From the NCBI GenBank assembly GCA_021787175.1, contig JAJYMF010000104.1:1-9289 (forward strand): a stretch of 9,289 nucleotides of DNA, in the 5' to 3' direction. The translations under genes and the position numbers were made by a program. The stretch comes from Pseudomonadota bacterium (GTDB lineage: Bacteria; Pseudomonadota; Gammaproteobacteria; Xanthomonadales; Rhodanobacteraceae). Positions 1 to 4,982 of the stretch are shown here, in pieces. Each line of letters starts with the position of its first letter. Positions within the stretch are counted from its first letter, which is position 1. Below the pieces are notes generated by a model. It was given only the letters and a program-made list of their open reading frames with translations. It had not been told where the DNA came from and ran no database searches.

Positions 1-206
1 GTGACGGAAATGCCGCGCTCCTTCTCCAGTGCCATCCAGTCCGAGGTCGCATGCCGCGCCGCCTTGCGGCTCTTGACCGAACCGGCCATCTGGATCGCGC
101 CGCCGAACAGCAGCAGCTTCTCGGTCAGCGTGGTCTTGCCGGCGTCCGGGTGCGAAATGATCGCGAAGGTGCGCCGGCGGCGGATTTCGGTCAGGTGATC
201 GGGCAT
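1..206 (-). CDS. prfC: Peptide chain release factor 3 (RF3), N-terminal part only
   Basis: This is the beginning of a translational GTPase read on the minus strand; it runs off the left edge after 68 codons. RF3 recycles RF1/RF2 from the ribosome after peptide release, using GTP. The visible part begins MPDHLTEIRRRRTFAIIS and continues directly into the P-loop HPDAGKTT (residues about 19-26), then a stretch ending KAARHATSDWMALEKERG, which is the RF3 version of the segment leading into switch I. EF-G, LepA and TypA have different sequences here, so RF3 is the specific call. The ATG at 204-206 fits the usual RF3 N-terminus. No strong Shine-Dalgarno sequence is visible in front of it. The gene is divergent from the methionine operon, separated by a repeat-rich spacer. 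Only the N-terminus can be judged; whether the rest is intact is unknown. Confidence 0.93.
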   Translation of the reverse strand, partial: MPDHLTEIRRRRTFAIISHPDAGKTTLTEKLLLFGGAIQMAGSVKSRKAARHATSDWMALEKERGISV

Positions 207-251
207 AGGGTGCAGCCGCGGGTGCGGCCGGGAACGGGAAGGCGATGCGCG

Positions 252-257
252 ATTATA
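252..257 (-). promoter_or_regulatory. Candidate -10 element of the prfC promoter
   Basis: Read on the minus strand this is a perfect TATAAT hexamer, about 46 bases upstream of the prfC start codon. That would give a leader of roughly 40 nucleotides. No good -35 hexamer lies 16-18 bases further upstream (the best positions read like GGCAGC), so the promoter may be weak or need an activator. Assignment to prfC is inferred from position and orientation. Confidence 0.45.
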
Positions 258-315
258 CGGGGCCAGCGCATTCGGCTGCCGCCGTCGGTGGCGGTCCGTC
301 ACGGGTCCCCGCGGA

Positions 316-348
316 CCGAAAGACCCTTCGCTGCGCTCAGGGTGACAA
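316..348 (+). repeat. Dispersed short repeat, copy A
   Basis: This 33-base unit contains CCTTCGCTGCGCTCAGGGTG and matches the unit at 496-528 at 31 of 33 positions. It is the reverse-complement orientation of the units at 427-456 and 536-565. The family looks like the short intergenic palindromic repeats scattered through many bacterial genomes. It has no coding sense. It runs directly into the hairpin at 340-362. Confidence 0.7.
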
Positions 349-362
349 CGAAGTTGTCACCC
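340..362. repeat. Perfect 10-bp inverted repeat with GAA loop
   Basis: GGGTGACAAC (340-349) is followed by GAA and then its exact complement GTTGTCACCC (353-362). The left arm is the tail of repeat copy A, so the palindrome is probably part of the mobile or dispersed repeat rather than a dedicated terminator. There is no T-run on either side. Confidence 0.65.
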
Positions 363-426
363 CTTGGGGACTTCCCCGCTGGACTTCCTTCGGTCGTCCC
401 GAAAAGGACTTCCTCCGATCGCGTTG

Positions 427-456
427 GTCGTCCTGAGGGCGCAGCCCGAAGGACCT
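427..456 (-). repeat. Dispersed short repeat, copy B (inverted)
   Basis: This 30-base unit has the core CCTGAGGGCGCAGCCCGAAG and matches the unit at 536-565 at 28 of 30 positions. It is oriented opposite to copies A, C and E: its CCTGAG...GAAGG skeleton is the complement of the CCTTCG...CTCAGG skeleton of those copies. The bases just upstream (about 380-426) hold fragments such as CTTCCTTCGGTCGTCCCGAA that look like decayed pieces of the same family. Confidence 0.65.
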
Positions 457-495
457 TCCGCACGTGAGCCGTCCCGTGTGCCGAAGCGCGGTAGC

Positions 496-528
496 CCGAA
501 AGGCCCTTCGCTTCGCTCAGGGTGACAA
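496..528 (+). repeat. Dispersed short repeat, copy C
   Basis: It is the second member of the plus-oriented class and differs from copy A at only two bases. Seven bases after it the oppositely oriented copy D begins, so C and D form a head-to-head pair. The stretch from about 515 to 546 can fold on itself, pairing CTCAGGGTGACA with TGTCATCCTGAG at 11 of 12 positions, as in paired REP-type elements. Confidence 0.7.
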
Positions 529-535
529 AAGGGAT

Positions 536-565
536 GTCATCCTGAGGGCGCAGCCCGAAGGATCT
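536..565 (-). repeat. Dispersed short repeat, copy D (inverted)
   Basis: This is the second copy of the minus-oriented class, 28 of 30 identical to copy B. It forms an inverted pair with copy C immediately to its left. From here to copy E (566-717) I see no gene, no obvious further full repeat copy and no recognisable RNA. Confidence 0.7.
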
Positions 566-717
566 GGACGGCAACAGACGCAGGATGAACAGGCCGTCGG
601 CACCATACATCCATGCGTCGGTGCCTCCGGCCACTCCATCCCTGACGCGGCGTTCGTGGGCGCAAAGGCGCCCACTCACCCCTCTCAGCGCTCGGGATGA
701 CTACTGCGTGGCCTTCC

Positions 718-745
718 AGGCCCTTCGCTGCGCTCAGGGCGACAA
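718..745 (+). repeat. Dispersed short repeat, copy E
   Basis: This is the third plus-oriented copy, AGGCCCTTCGCTGCGCTCAG followed by GGCGACAA, closest to copies A and C. It ends only about 20 bases before the candidate operator of the methionine operon. Its tail can form a small hairpin closed by a TTCG tetraloop (738-752). That hairpin would lie upstream of the met promoter, so it should not be in the met transcript. Confidence 0.65.
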
Positions 746-765
746 CTTCGGTGTCATTGAAAAAG

Positions 766-789
766 ATGTATAAACGTCTATACGTCTAT
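766..789 (+). promoter_or_regulatory. Tandem 8-bp direct repeat, candidate methionine operator
   Basis: ACGTCTAT occurs twice back to back (774-781 and 782-789), and a degraded third unit ATGTATAA (766-773, 5 of 8) precedes them. The second copy overlaps the first T of the -35 hexamer, where a bound repressor would block RNA polymerase. Read one step out of register, the units are AAACGTCT and ATACGTCT, each 7 of 8 matches to the enterobacterial MetJ met-box AGACGTCT, which also works as a tandem array. MetJ is not generally expected in this group, so the binder could instead be an ArsR-type SahR/SamR regulator or something else. The repeat is seen; the regulator is inferred. Confidence 0.5.
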
Positions 790-817
790 TGACGATTCGG
801 AAATGCGCGGTTAGAGT
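789..817 (+). promoter_or_regulatory. Sigma70-like promoter of the metX-metB-hom operon
   Basis: TTGACG (789-794) matches the -35 consensus at five of six positions. Exactly 17 bases later TAGAGT (812-817) gives a moderate -10. Transcription would begin near 822-825, just a few bases before the first paired base of the riboswitch (828). That makes the arrangement self-consistent. Confidence 0.65.
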
Positions 818-827
818 GTGCCGCATT

Positions 828-940
828 GCTCATCGAGACCGGCTGAGGGACAGGCCCTTTGAAGCCGGGGCAACCCGCGCGACGCGATCGCGCACGGTGC
901 CAACTCCTGCGGGGATGCATGCATCCGCCGAAAGATGAGC
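828..940 (+). promoter_or_regulatory. SAM-I (S-box) riboswitch
   Basis: The leader shows the S-box aptamer in order. P1 pairs GCTCATC (828-834) with GATGAGC (934-940). P2 pairs CCGGC (839-843) with GCCGG (864-868) and encloses the kink-turn segment TGAGGGACAGGCCC. GGGCAACC follows, then a GC-rich P3 hairpin (about 876-893), the conserved GGTGCCAACTCCTGC (896-910), and P4, with GGATG (913-917) pairing CATCC (922-926). Every conserved block of the SAM-I class is present. SAM binding is expected to lower expression of the downstream methionine genes. The expression platform is not obvious: the next hairpin (945-966) has no U-tract, so control by translation initiation or Rho is as likely as intrinsic termination. 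Confidence 0.93.
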
Positions 941-944
941 GCGA

Positions 945-966
945 CTGCCCGGCCGCGACCGGGCAG
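945..966 (+). promoter_or_regulatory. Hairpin between riboswitch and metX (possible expression platform)
   Basis: CTGCCCGG (945-952) and CCGGGCAG (959-966) form a perfect 8-bp stem with a CCGCGA loop, four bases after the riboswitch closes. It resembles a terminator stem but is followed by a C/G-rich run, not by T residues. It may be part of the switching mechanism, or a stabilising or spacing stem. The function is unproven. Confidence 0.45.
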
Positions 967-1017
967 CGCGCCCGCCATCGGTTCCCCGCAGTGCATGGGC
1001 CCCGCCGGAGAGCCGTC

Positions 1018-2064
1018 ATGTCGCTGCTTGCCGCACCCGCCCTTCCGCTGCTCGATGCCGTCGCATGCGAGCCGACGCTCGCGGCCGTATCTGCCGCGGC
1101 CACGACCGCTACCGCCAGCGTCAGCGAGGGCGAAACCCCGATCCGGCTGCAGCCACGCCACGGCGCCGCCGCGCGTGACGTGCGCCTGCGCTGGCGCCTG
1201 CATGGAGCTGCCGGTGCGCCGCTGCTGGCGGTACTGGGCGGCATCTCGGCCGATCGCCGCGTCACGGGCGATGCCGATGCACCCGGCTGGTGGGACTCGC
1301 TGTGCGGTGCTGGCCGGGCGATCGATCCCGCACGGCAGCGCATCCTCGGCATCGACTGGCTGGACGCGTGCGATCTCGGTACGCCCGCGGTCGACAGTGC
1401 CGACCAGGCCGACGCCCTGGCCGCTCTGCTGGACACGCTGGCATTGCCGCGGCTGCACGCGCTGGTGGGGTCTTCCTATGGTGCGATGGTCGGTCTGGCT
1501 TTCGCGGCGCGGCATCCGCAGCGCCTGCAACGCCTGATCGCCATCGCCGGTGCCCATCGCGCCCATCCGCAGGCCGCGGCGCTGCGCGCGGTGCAGCGGT
1601 CCGTCGTGCGCTTCGGCATCGCGCGGGGTGGACCCGAGCAGGCCGTCGCGCTGGCGCGGCAACTGGCGATGATCGGCTACCGCAGCCCGCGCGAGCTGGC
1701 CAGGCGCTTTACCGCGCCGGCCACGCTGCTGGAGGGCCGCGTGCACGTCGCCGCGGAGGGTTGGCTGCAGGCCGCAGGTGCGCGCTTTGCGCAGCGCTTC
1801 GATGCCGAGCGTTTCCTCAGCCTGTCCGAGTCGATCGACCTGCATGCCGTCGATCCCGCCGCGGTGCGTGTGCCGGCCGCGCTGATCGGCTTTTCCACTG
1901 ACCAGCTGGTGCCGCTGTCCGACCTCTGCGCGCTGCAGCGCGAACTGGGCGCGACCTGCGAGTTGCACGTGCTCGATTCCGACTACGGCCATGACGCCTT
2001 TCTCAAGGAAGCCGTGGCGCTGGGCGCGCTGCTGCGCCGCTGTCTCGCGAGCTGTGGAGGTTGA
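1018..2064 (+). CDS. metX: Homoserine O-succinyltransferase, MetX-type
   Basis: This 348-residue alpha/beta-hydrolase acyltransferase activates homoserine for methionine synthesis. The signature segments are GGIS (74-77, oxyanion region), PGWWD (89-93) followed by a glycine-rich AID motif, and the nucleophile elbow GSSYG with Ser153. The acid is Asp295 in STDQLVP and the base is His325 in YGHDAF. Together these complete the Ser-Asp-His triad of the MetX family. The protein is unrelated to MetA. It is shorter than typical MetX (about 370-380) and has a poorly conserved N-terminal 55 residues. The start is set by GGAGA (1007-1011) seven bases before ATG 1018; upstream in-frame sequence belongs to the riboswitch. 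MetX proteins use acetyl- or succinyl-CoA, and some xanthomonad members act on serine. Linkage to metB and hom favours O-succinylhomoserine, but the acyl donor is inferred. Confidence 0.88.
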   Translation: MSLLAAPALPLLDAVACEPTLAAVSAAATTATASVSEGETPIRLQPRHGAAARDVRLRWRLHGAAGAPLLAVLGGISADRRVTGDADAPGWWDSLCGAGRAIDPARQRILGIDWLDACDLGTPAVDSADQADALAALLDTLALPRLHALVGSSYGAMVGLAFAARHPQRLQRLIAIAGAHRAHPQAAALRAVQRSVVRFGIARGGPEQAVALARQLAMIGYRSPRELARRFTAPATLLEGRVHVAAEGWLQAAGARFAQRFDAERFLSLSESIDLHAVDPAAVRVPAALIGFSTDQLVPLSDLCALQRELGATCELHVLDSDYGHDAFLKEAVALGALLRRCLASCGG

Positions 2065-2065
2065 G

Positions 2066-3262
2066 ATGAGCGATTTCGAACTGGCGACCCGCGCCGCGCG
2101 TGCCGGGCTGGAACGCGATACCCAGCACGGCGCCGTGGTGCCGCCGATCCATCTTTCCAGCACGTTCAGTTTCGCCGGGTTCGCACAAAAGCGGGCCTAC
2201 GACTACACCCGCAGCGGCAATCCCACGCGCGACCTGCTGGCCGGCGCACTGGCCGAACTGGAGGAGGGCGCCGGCGCCGTGGTGACGGCCAGCGGCATGG
2301 CCGCCATCACGCTGGTGCTGGAGACCCTGCCCATCGGTGCGCGCGTGCTCGCGGCGCACGATTGCTACGGCGGCACCTGGCGCCTGCTCGATGCCTGGTC
2401 GCGCTCGGGCCGGTTGCTGGTGCAATTCGCCGATCTGACCGACGCCCGCGCGCTGGCCGCGGGCCTCGCCGACCAACCGGCGCTGGTGTGGATCGAGACG
2501 CCGTCCAACCCGCTGCTGCGCATCACCGACATTCGCCACGTCGCCCAGGCCGCGCGCGCCATCGGCGCGGAGGTCGTGGTCGACAACACCTTCCTCTCGC
2601 CGGCGCTGCAGCAGCCGCTGAAGCTGGGCGCCGATCTGGTGGTGCACTCGACCACCAAGTACCTCAACGGCCACAGCGACGTGGTCGGCGGCGCGGTGGT
2701 GGCGCGCACGCCCGAGCGCGCGCAGCAGCTGGCGTGGTGGGCCAATTGCCTGGGCTTGACCGGCGCACCCTTCGACAGCTGGCTGACCCTGCGCGGCCTG
2801 CGCACGCTCGGCGCCCGCATGCGCGTGCACCAGGAAAACGCGGCCCGGATCGCCGAACTGCTGGCTGCGCATCCGGCGGTGGCCGCGCTGCATTACCCGG
2901 GGCTGACCACGCATCCGGGTCACGCACTGGCGGCGCGCCAGCAGCGCGGCTTTGGCGCCATGCTCAGCTTCGAACTGCGCGGTGGCGAGCCCGCCATCCG
3001 CGCCCTGCTCGACGGCCTGAGCTGCTATTCGCTGGCCGAATCGCTGGGCGGCGTCGAGAGCCTGATCGCGCATCCCGCGACGATGACGCACGCTGCGATG
3101 ACGCCCGAGGCGCGCCGCGCGGCCGGCATCGCCGATGGTCTGCTGCGGCTGTCGATCGGCATCGAGGACAGCGATGACCTGACCCGCGATCTCGCCGCGG
3201 GCCTGGCACGCGCCGAGGCCGCTACCGCGCGCAGCGCGAGCGCCTGCACGGTACCGGCATGA
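2066..3262 (+). CDS. metB: Cystathionine gamma-synthase (O-succinylhomoserine (thiol)-lyase)
   Basis: This 398-residue cytoplasmic PLP enzyme of the Cys/Met metabolism family condenses O-acylhomoserine with cysteine to cystathionine, the step after MetX. YTRSGNPT (47-54) holds the Tyr and Arg that contact the cofactor phosphate of the neighbouring subunit. A TASGMAA segment follows, and Asp173 in VVDNTF contacts the pyridine nitrogen. Lys198 in HSTTKYLNGHSD is the Schiff-base lysine. The C-terminal segment SLGGVESLIAHPA is typical of the family. Length matches MetB. The start is ATG 2066, one base after the metX stop, with GGAGG (2056-2060) inside the metX end, so translation is probably coupled. 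Family members (MetB, MetC-like lyases, MetZ) are hard to separate by sequence. The operon position next to metX is the main argument for MetB, with direct sulfhydrylation (MetZ/MetY-like) as the alternative. Confidence 0.9.
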   Translation: MSDFELATRAARAGLERDTQHGAVVPPIHLSSTFSFAGFAQKRAYDYTRSGNPTRDLLAGALAELEEGAGAVVTASGMAAITLVLETLPIGARVLAAHDCYGGTWRLLDAWSRSGRLLVQFADLTDARALAAGLADQPALVWIETPSNPLLRITDIRHVAQAARAIGAEVVVDNTFLSPALQQPLKLGADLVVHSTTKYLNGHSDVVGGAVVARTPERAQQLAWWANCLGLTGAPFDSWLTLRGLRTLGARMRVHQENAARIAELLAAHPAVAALHYPGLTTHPGHALAARQQRGFGAMLSFELRGGEPAIRALLDGLSCYSLAESLGGVESLIAHPATMTHAAMTPEARRAAGIADGLLRLSIGIEDSDDLTRDLAAGLARAEAATARSASACTVPA

Positions 3263-4338
3263 GCACGGTGCTGGCCGAACGCGTCGTCGCGCCACCGCCG
3301 CTTGCACCCCGCTGTGCCGTGGTGCTGCTGGGCACCGGCGTGGTCGGCGGGGCCTTCCTCAAATTGCTCGACACGCCTGCGGCGGCATCGCTGCGCCTGG
3401 TCGGCGCGGCCAACTCGCGCCGGCAGCAGATCAACCCGGCGCGCCTCGCCGATCGCAGCCTGCGCGAGCGGCTGAAGACCGAAGGCGACGCCCGCGACGA
3501 CGCTGCCCTGCTGGCCGCACTCGCTGCCAGCGACGCGGTGCGCAAGGTGATCATCGACGCCACCGCCAGCGCGGCACTGGCGGCGCGCCATCCCGAATGG
3601 CTGGCGCGCGGCCATCACGTCGTCACCGCCAGCAAGGCGCCGGCAGGTGGCGATCTGGCCGACTGGCGTGCCCTGCAGGGCGCCCTCGCGCGCGGTGGGC
3701 GCTACGGCGATTCGGCCACCGTCGGCGCCGGCCTGCCGGTGCTGGCCACGCTGCGCCGCCTGCGCGCCTGCGGCGACCGTCTGCTCGCGCTGGAGGGCGT
3801 ATTCTCCGGATCGCTGTCGTGGCTGTTCAACCAGTACGACGGCACGCGCCCGTTCTCGGCGCTGCTGCGCGAGGCGCGCGAACGCGGCTACACCGAGCCC
3901 GACCCGCGCGCGGACCTGTCCGGCGAGGACGTCGCGCGCAAGCTGCTGATCCTCGCCCGCAACGCCGGCTTCGCGCTCGATCGCAACGCCGTGGACGTGG
4001 CAAGCCTGGTGCCCGAGTCGCTGCGCATGCTGGATGCCGAGGCCTTTCTCGATCGGCTGGAGGCCCTCGACGCCCCGCTGGCCGCGCGTCATGCCGAAGC
4101 GGCCGCACGCGGACGCGTGCTGCGCCATCTCGCGCGCCTCGACCGCCACGGCCGCGCCCGCGTCGGGCTGGTCGCCGTGCCGGCGGAACACCCCGCCGCG
4201 CGCCTGCGCGACACCGACAACCTGTTCGCCCTCACCACCACCCGCTACCGCGCGCAGCCGCTGGTGATCCAGGGCCCGGGCGCCGGCCCCGAGGTCACCG
4301 CGCAGGCGCTGCTGGGGGATGTGCTGGCGCTGGGGTGA
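3259..4338 (+). CDS. hom: Homoserine dehydrogenase, monofunctional, without ACT domain
   Basis: This 359-residue NAD(P)-dependent enzyme reduces aspartate semialdehyde to homoserine, the substrate of MetX. The Rossmann motif GTGVVGG (25-31) is near the N-terminus. TASKAP carries Lys126, and FSGSLSWLFNQ begins the substrate domain. The block EPDPRADLSGEDVARK (213-228) contains Glu213, Asp219, Asp224 and Lys228, matching the catalytic residues described for yeast and ThrA-type enzymes. The protein ends soon after that domain. It lacks the C-terminal ACT domain of the ~430-residue bacterial Hom and the aspartokinase part of ThrA, so feedback inhibition by threonine through ACT is not expected. 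Its ATG overlaps the metB stop (ATGA, 3259-3262) and there is no clear ribosome site of its own, pointing to translational coupling. A pathway-dedicated enzyme under SAM control would supply homoserine for methionine independently of threonine control. Confidence 0.9.
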   Translation: MSTVLAERVVAPPPLAPRCAVVLLGTGVVGGAFLKLLDTPAAASLRLVGAANSRRQQINPARLADRSLRERLKTEGDARDDAALLAALAASDAVRKVIIDATASAALAARHPEWLARGHHVVTASKAPAGGDLADWRALQGALARGGRYGDSATVGAGLPVLATLRRLRACGDRLLALEGVFSGSLSWLFNQYDGTRPFSALLREARERGYTEPDPRADLSGEDVARKLLILARNAGFALDRNAVDVASLVPESLRMLDAEAFLDRLEALDAPLAARHAEAAARGRVLRHLARLDRHGRARVGLVAVPAEHPAARLRDTDNLFALTTTRYRAQPLVIQGPGAGPEVTAQALLGDVLALG

Positions 4339-4373
4339 GGAGTGGGGTGATTAGCGTGAGCGGCACTTGCGTC

Positions 4374-4392
4374 ATGCATACATGATATGCAT
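4374..4392. promoter_or_regulatory. Palindrome before brnTA, candidate BrnA operator
   Basis: ATGCATA (4374-4380) and TATGCAT (4386-4392) are perfect 7-bp inverted arms separated by CATGA. The site is AT-rich in a GC-rich neighbourhood and lies 9 bases before the preferred brnT start. BrnA-type ribbon-helix-helix antitoxins repress their own operons at such palindromes. TTGCGT (4367-4372) could be a -35 with a -10 inside or just after the palindrome. The palindrome is seen; operator function is inferred. Confidence 0.55.
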
Positions 4393-4401
4393 AGTGCGTC
4401 C

Positions 4402-4667
4402 ATGGAGTTCGAGTTCGATTCGCGCAAGGCTGCGGCCAACCTGGAAAAGCATCGCGTGTCGTTCGACGAGGCGATGACGGCGCTGCTTGATCCGCAGGCG
4501 CTCGCGGGCGAGGACCGGATGCTCAAGGTGAATCGCGCCGGGTGCTCATTGGCCTCAGTTCGGAAGCGAACCTGCTGACCGTGGTCTATACCCTGCGTGG
4601 CGACAACGTGCGTCTGATTTCGGCCAGACGAGCCACTTCTCAAGAGGTACGAAACTATGCGCGATGA
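4402..4667 (+). pseudogene. brnT: BrnT-family toxin gene with a -1 frameshift
   Basis: BrnT toxins are small RelE-fold ribonucleases that stop translation. The first part, MEFEFDSRKAAANLEKHRVS followed by FDEAMTALLDPQALAGEDR, is a typical BrnT N-terminus. Near 4518 the frame is lost and the reading ends at 4578 with an unrelated tail. The missing half is intact in another frame: from GAT at 4518 it reads DAQGESRRVLIGLSSEANLL and goes on to TVVYTLRGDNVRLISARRAT, ending at TGA 4665-4667. This is exactly the BrnT C-terminal pattern. Restoring one G in the CGGATG context (4516-4521) would join the halves into a protein of about 88 residues. ATG 4402 is preferred over ATG 4387 because the latter lies inside the palindrome and MEFEFD matches family N-termini. 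A sequencing error or programmed shift cannot be excluded. Confidence 0.82.
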
Positions 4668-4923
4668 GTACGATTTTTCCAAGGCGAAGCGCGCCAAGGA
4701 CGTACCGCACCTGGCCAAGCTGCAGAAGGCCATGCGCGGCAAGACTCGCATCACCATCATGCTCGATGACGACGTGATCGAGGCCTTCCGCAAGCGCGCC
4801 GAGGCGGCCGGCAACGGCTACCAGACCGAGATCAACCGCGTGCTGCGCGAGTACCTCGCGGGCGGCACGCTCACGCTGGAAGCCTTGCGGCGCGTGATTC
4901 GCGAGGAGCTGCGGGCGGCGTGA
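4657..4923 (+). CDS. brnA: BrnA-family antitoxin
   Basis: This 88-residue protein begins MRDEYDFSKAKRAKDVPHL, the standard BrnA opening. It is followed by a basic linker and a ribbon-helix-helix domain: strand ITIMLDDDVIEAF (about residues 32-44), then helices containing GNGYQTEINRVLREYL (about 55-70). BrnA binds and neutralises BrnT and represses the brnTA promoter. The C-terminal part (71-88, LEALRRVIREELRAA) is probably helical and should wrap the toxin. The ATG lies within the last codons of the brnT region (11-base overlap in a different frame), with AAGAGG (4642-4647) nine bases upstream. The gene looks intact and could still be expressed although its toxin partner appears broken, leaving an orphan antitoxin and DNA-binding repressor. 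Confidence 0.88.
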   Translation: MRDEYDFSKAKRAKDVPHLAKLQKAMRGKTRITIMLDDDVIEAFRKRAEAAGNGYQTEINRVLREYLAGGTLTLEALRRVIREELRAA

Positions 4924-4943
4924 GGGCGGGTACTGCGGAGGCA

Positions 4944-4982
4944 GGAGCGGATTTTCGGTCTCACCGACCCGTAATCCGCTCC
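4944..4982. terminator. Long inverted repeat at the convergent brnA/permease ends
   Basis: GGAGCGGATT (4944-4953) and AATCCGCTCC (4973-4982) are perfect 10-bp complements. Inside them TCGGT (4955-4959) pairs with ACCGA (4963-4967), giving a 39-base hairpin between two convergent genes. Its right arm includes the last codons and stop of the permease gene. There is no T-tract on either strand, so it may stabilise mRNA ends or stop transcription with Rho rather than act as a classical intrinsic terminator. Confidence 0.5.

Noticed and set aside
299..700. Small open frames across the prfC-met spacer
   Set aside because: Their apparent peptides (for example LSEAKGLS and LRAQPEGS) are translations of the dispersed repeat. 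They have no ribosome sites and no family similarity.
904..1010. Possible pairing of CTCCTGCGG (904-912) with the metX ribosome-site region CCGCCGGAG (1002-1010)
   Set aside because: Eight of nine bases pair, but this would hide the ribosome site when the aptamer is unfolded (low SAM), the opposite of the expected logic. It is probably chance in GC-rich sequence.
859..1017. N-terminal extension of metX reading from inside the riboswitch
   Set aside because: The frame is open but would place coding sequence through P3 and P4 of the aptamer. ATG 1018 has a good Shine-Dalgarno sequence and the extension has no conserved character.
811..2163. Long open frame on the minus strand opposite the riboswitch and metX
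   Set aside because: GC-rich coding DNA leaves long antisense frames open. The translation is Arg/Gln/Ala-rich with no family resemblance, and it covers a riboswitch and a gene with a complete catalytic triad on the plus strand.
2003..4191. Two long minus-strand open frames opposite metB and hom
   Set aside because: Both are low-complexity Arg/Ala/Gly shadows of well-supported enzymes and have no recognisable motif or ribosome site.
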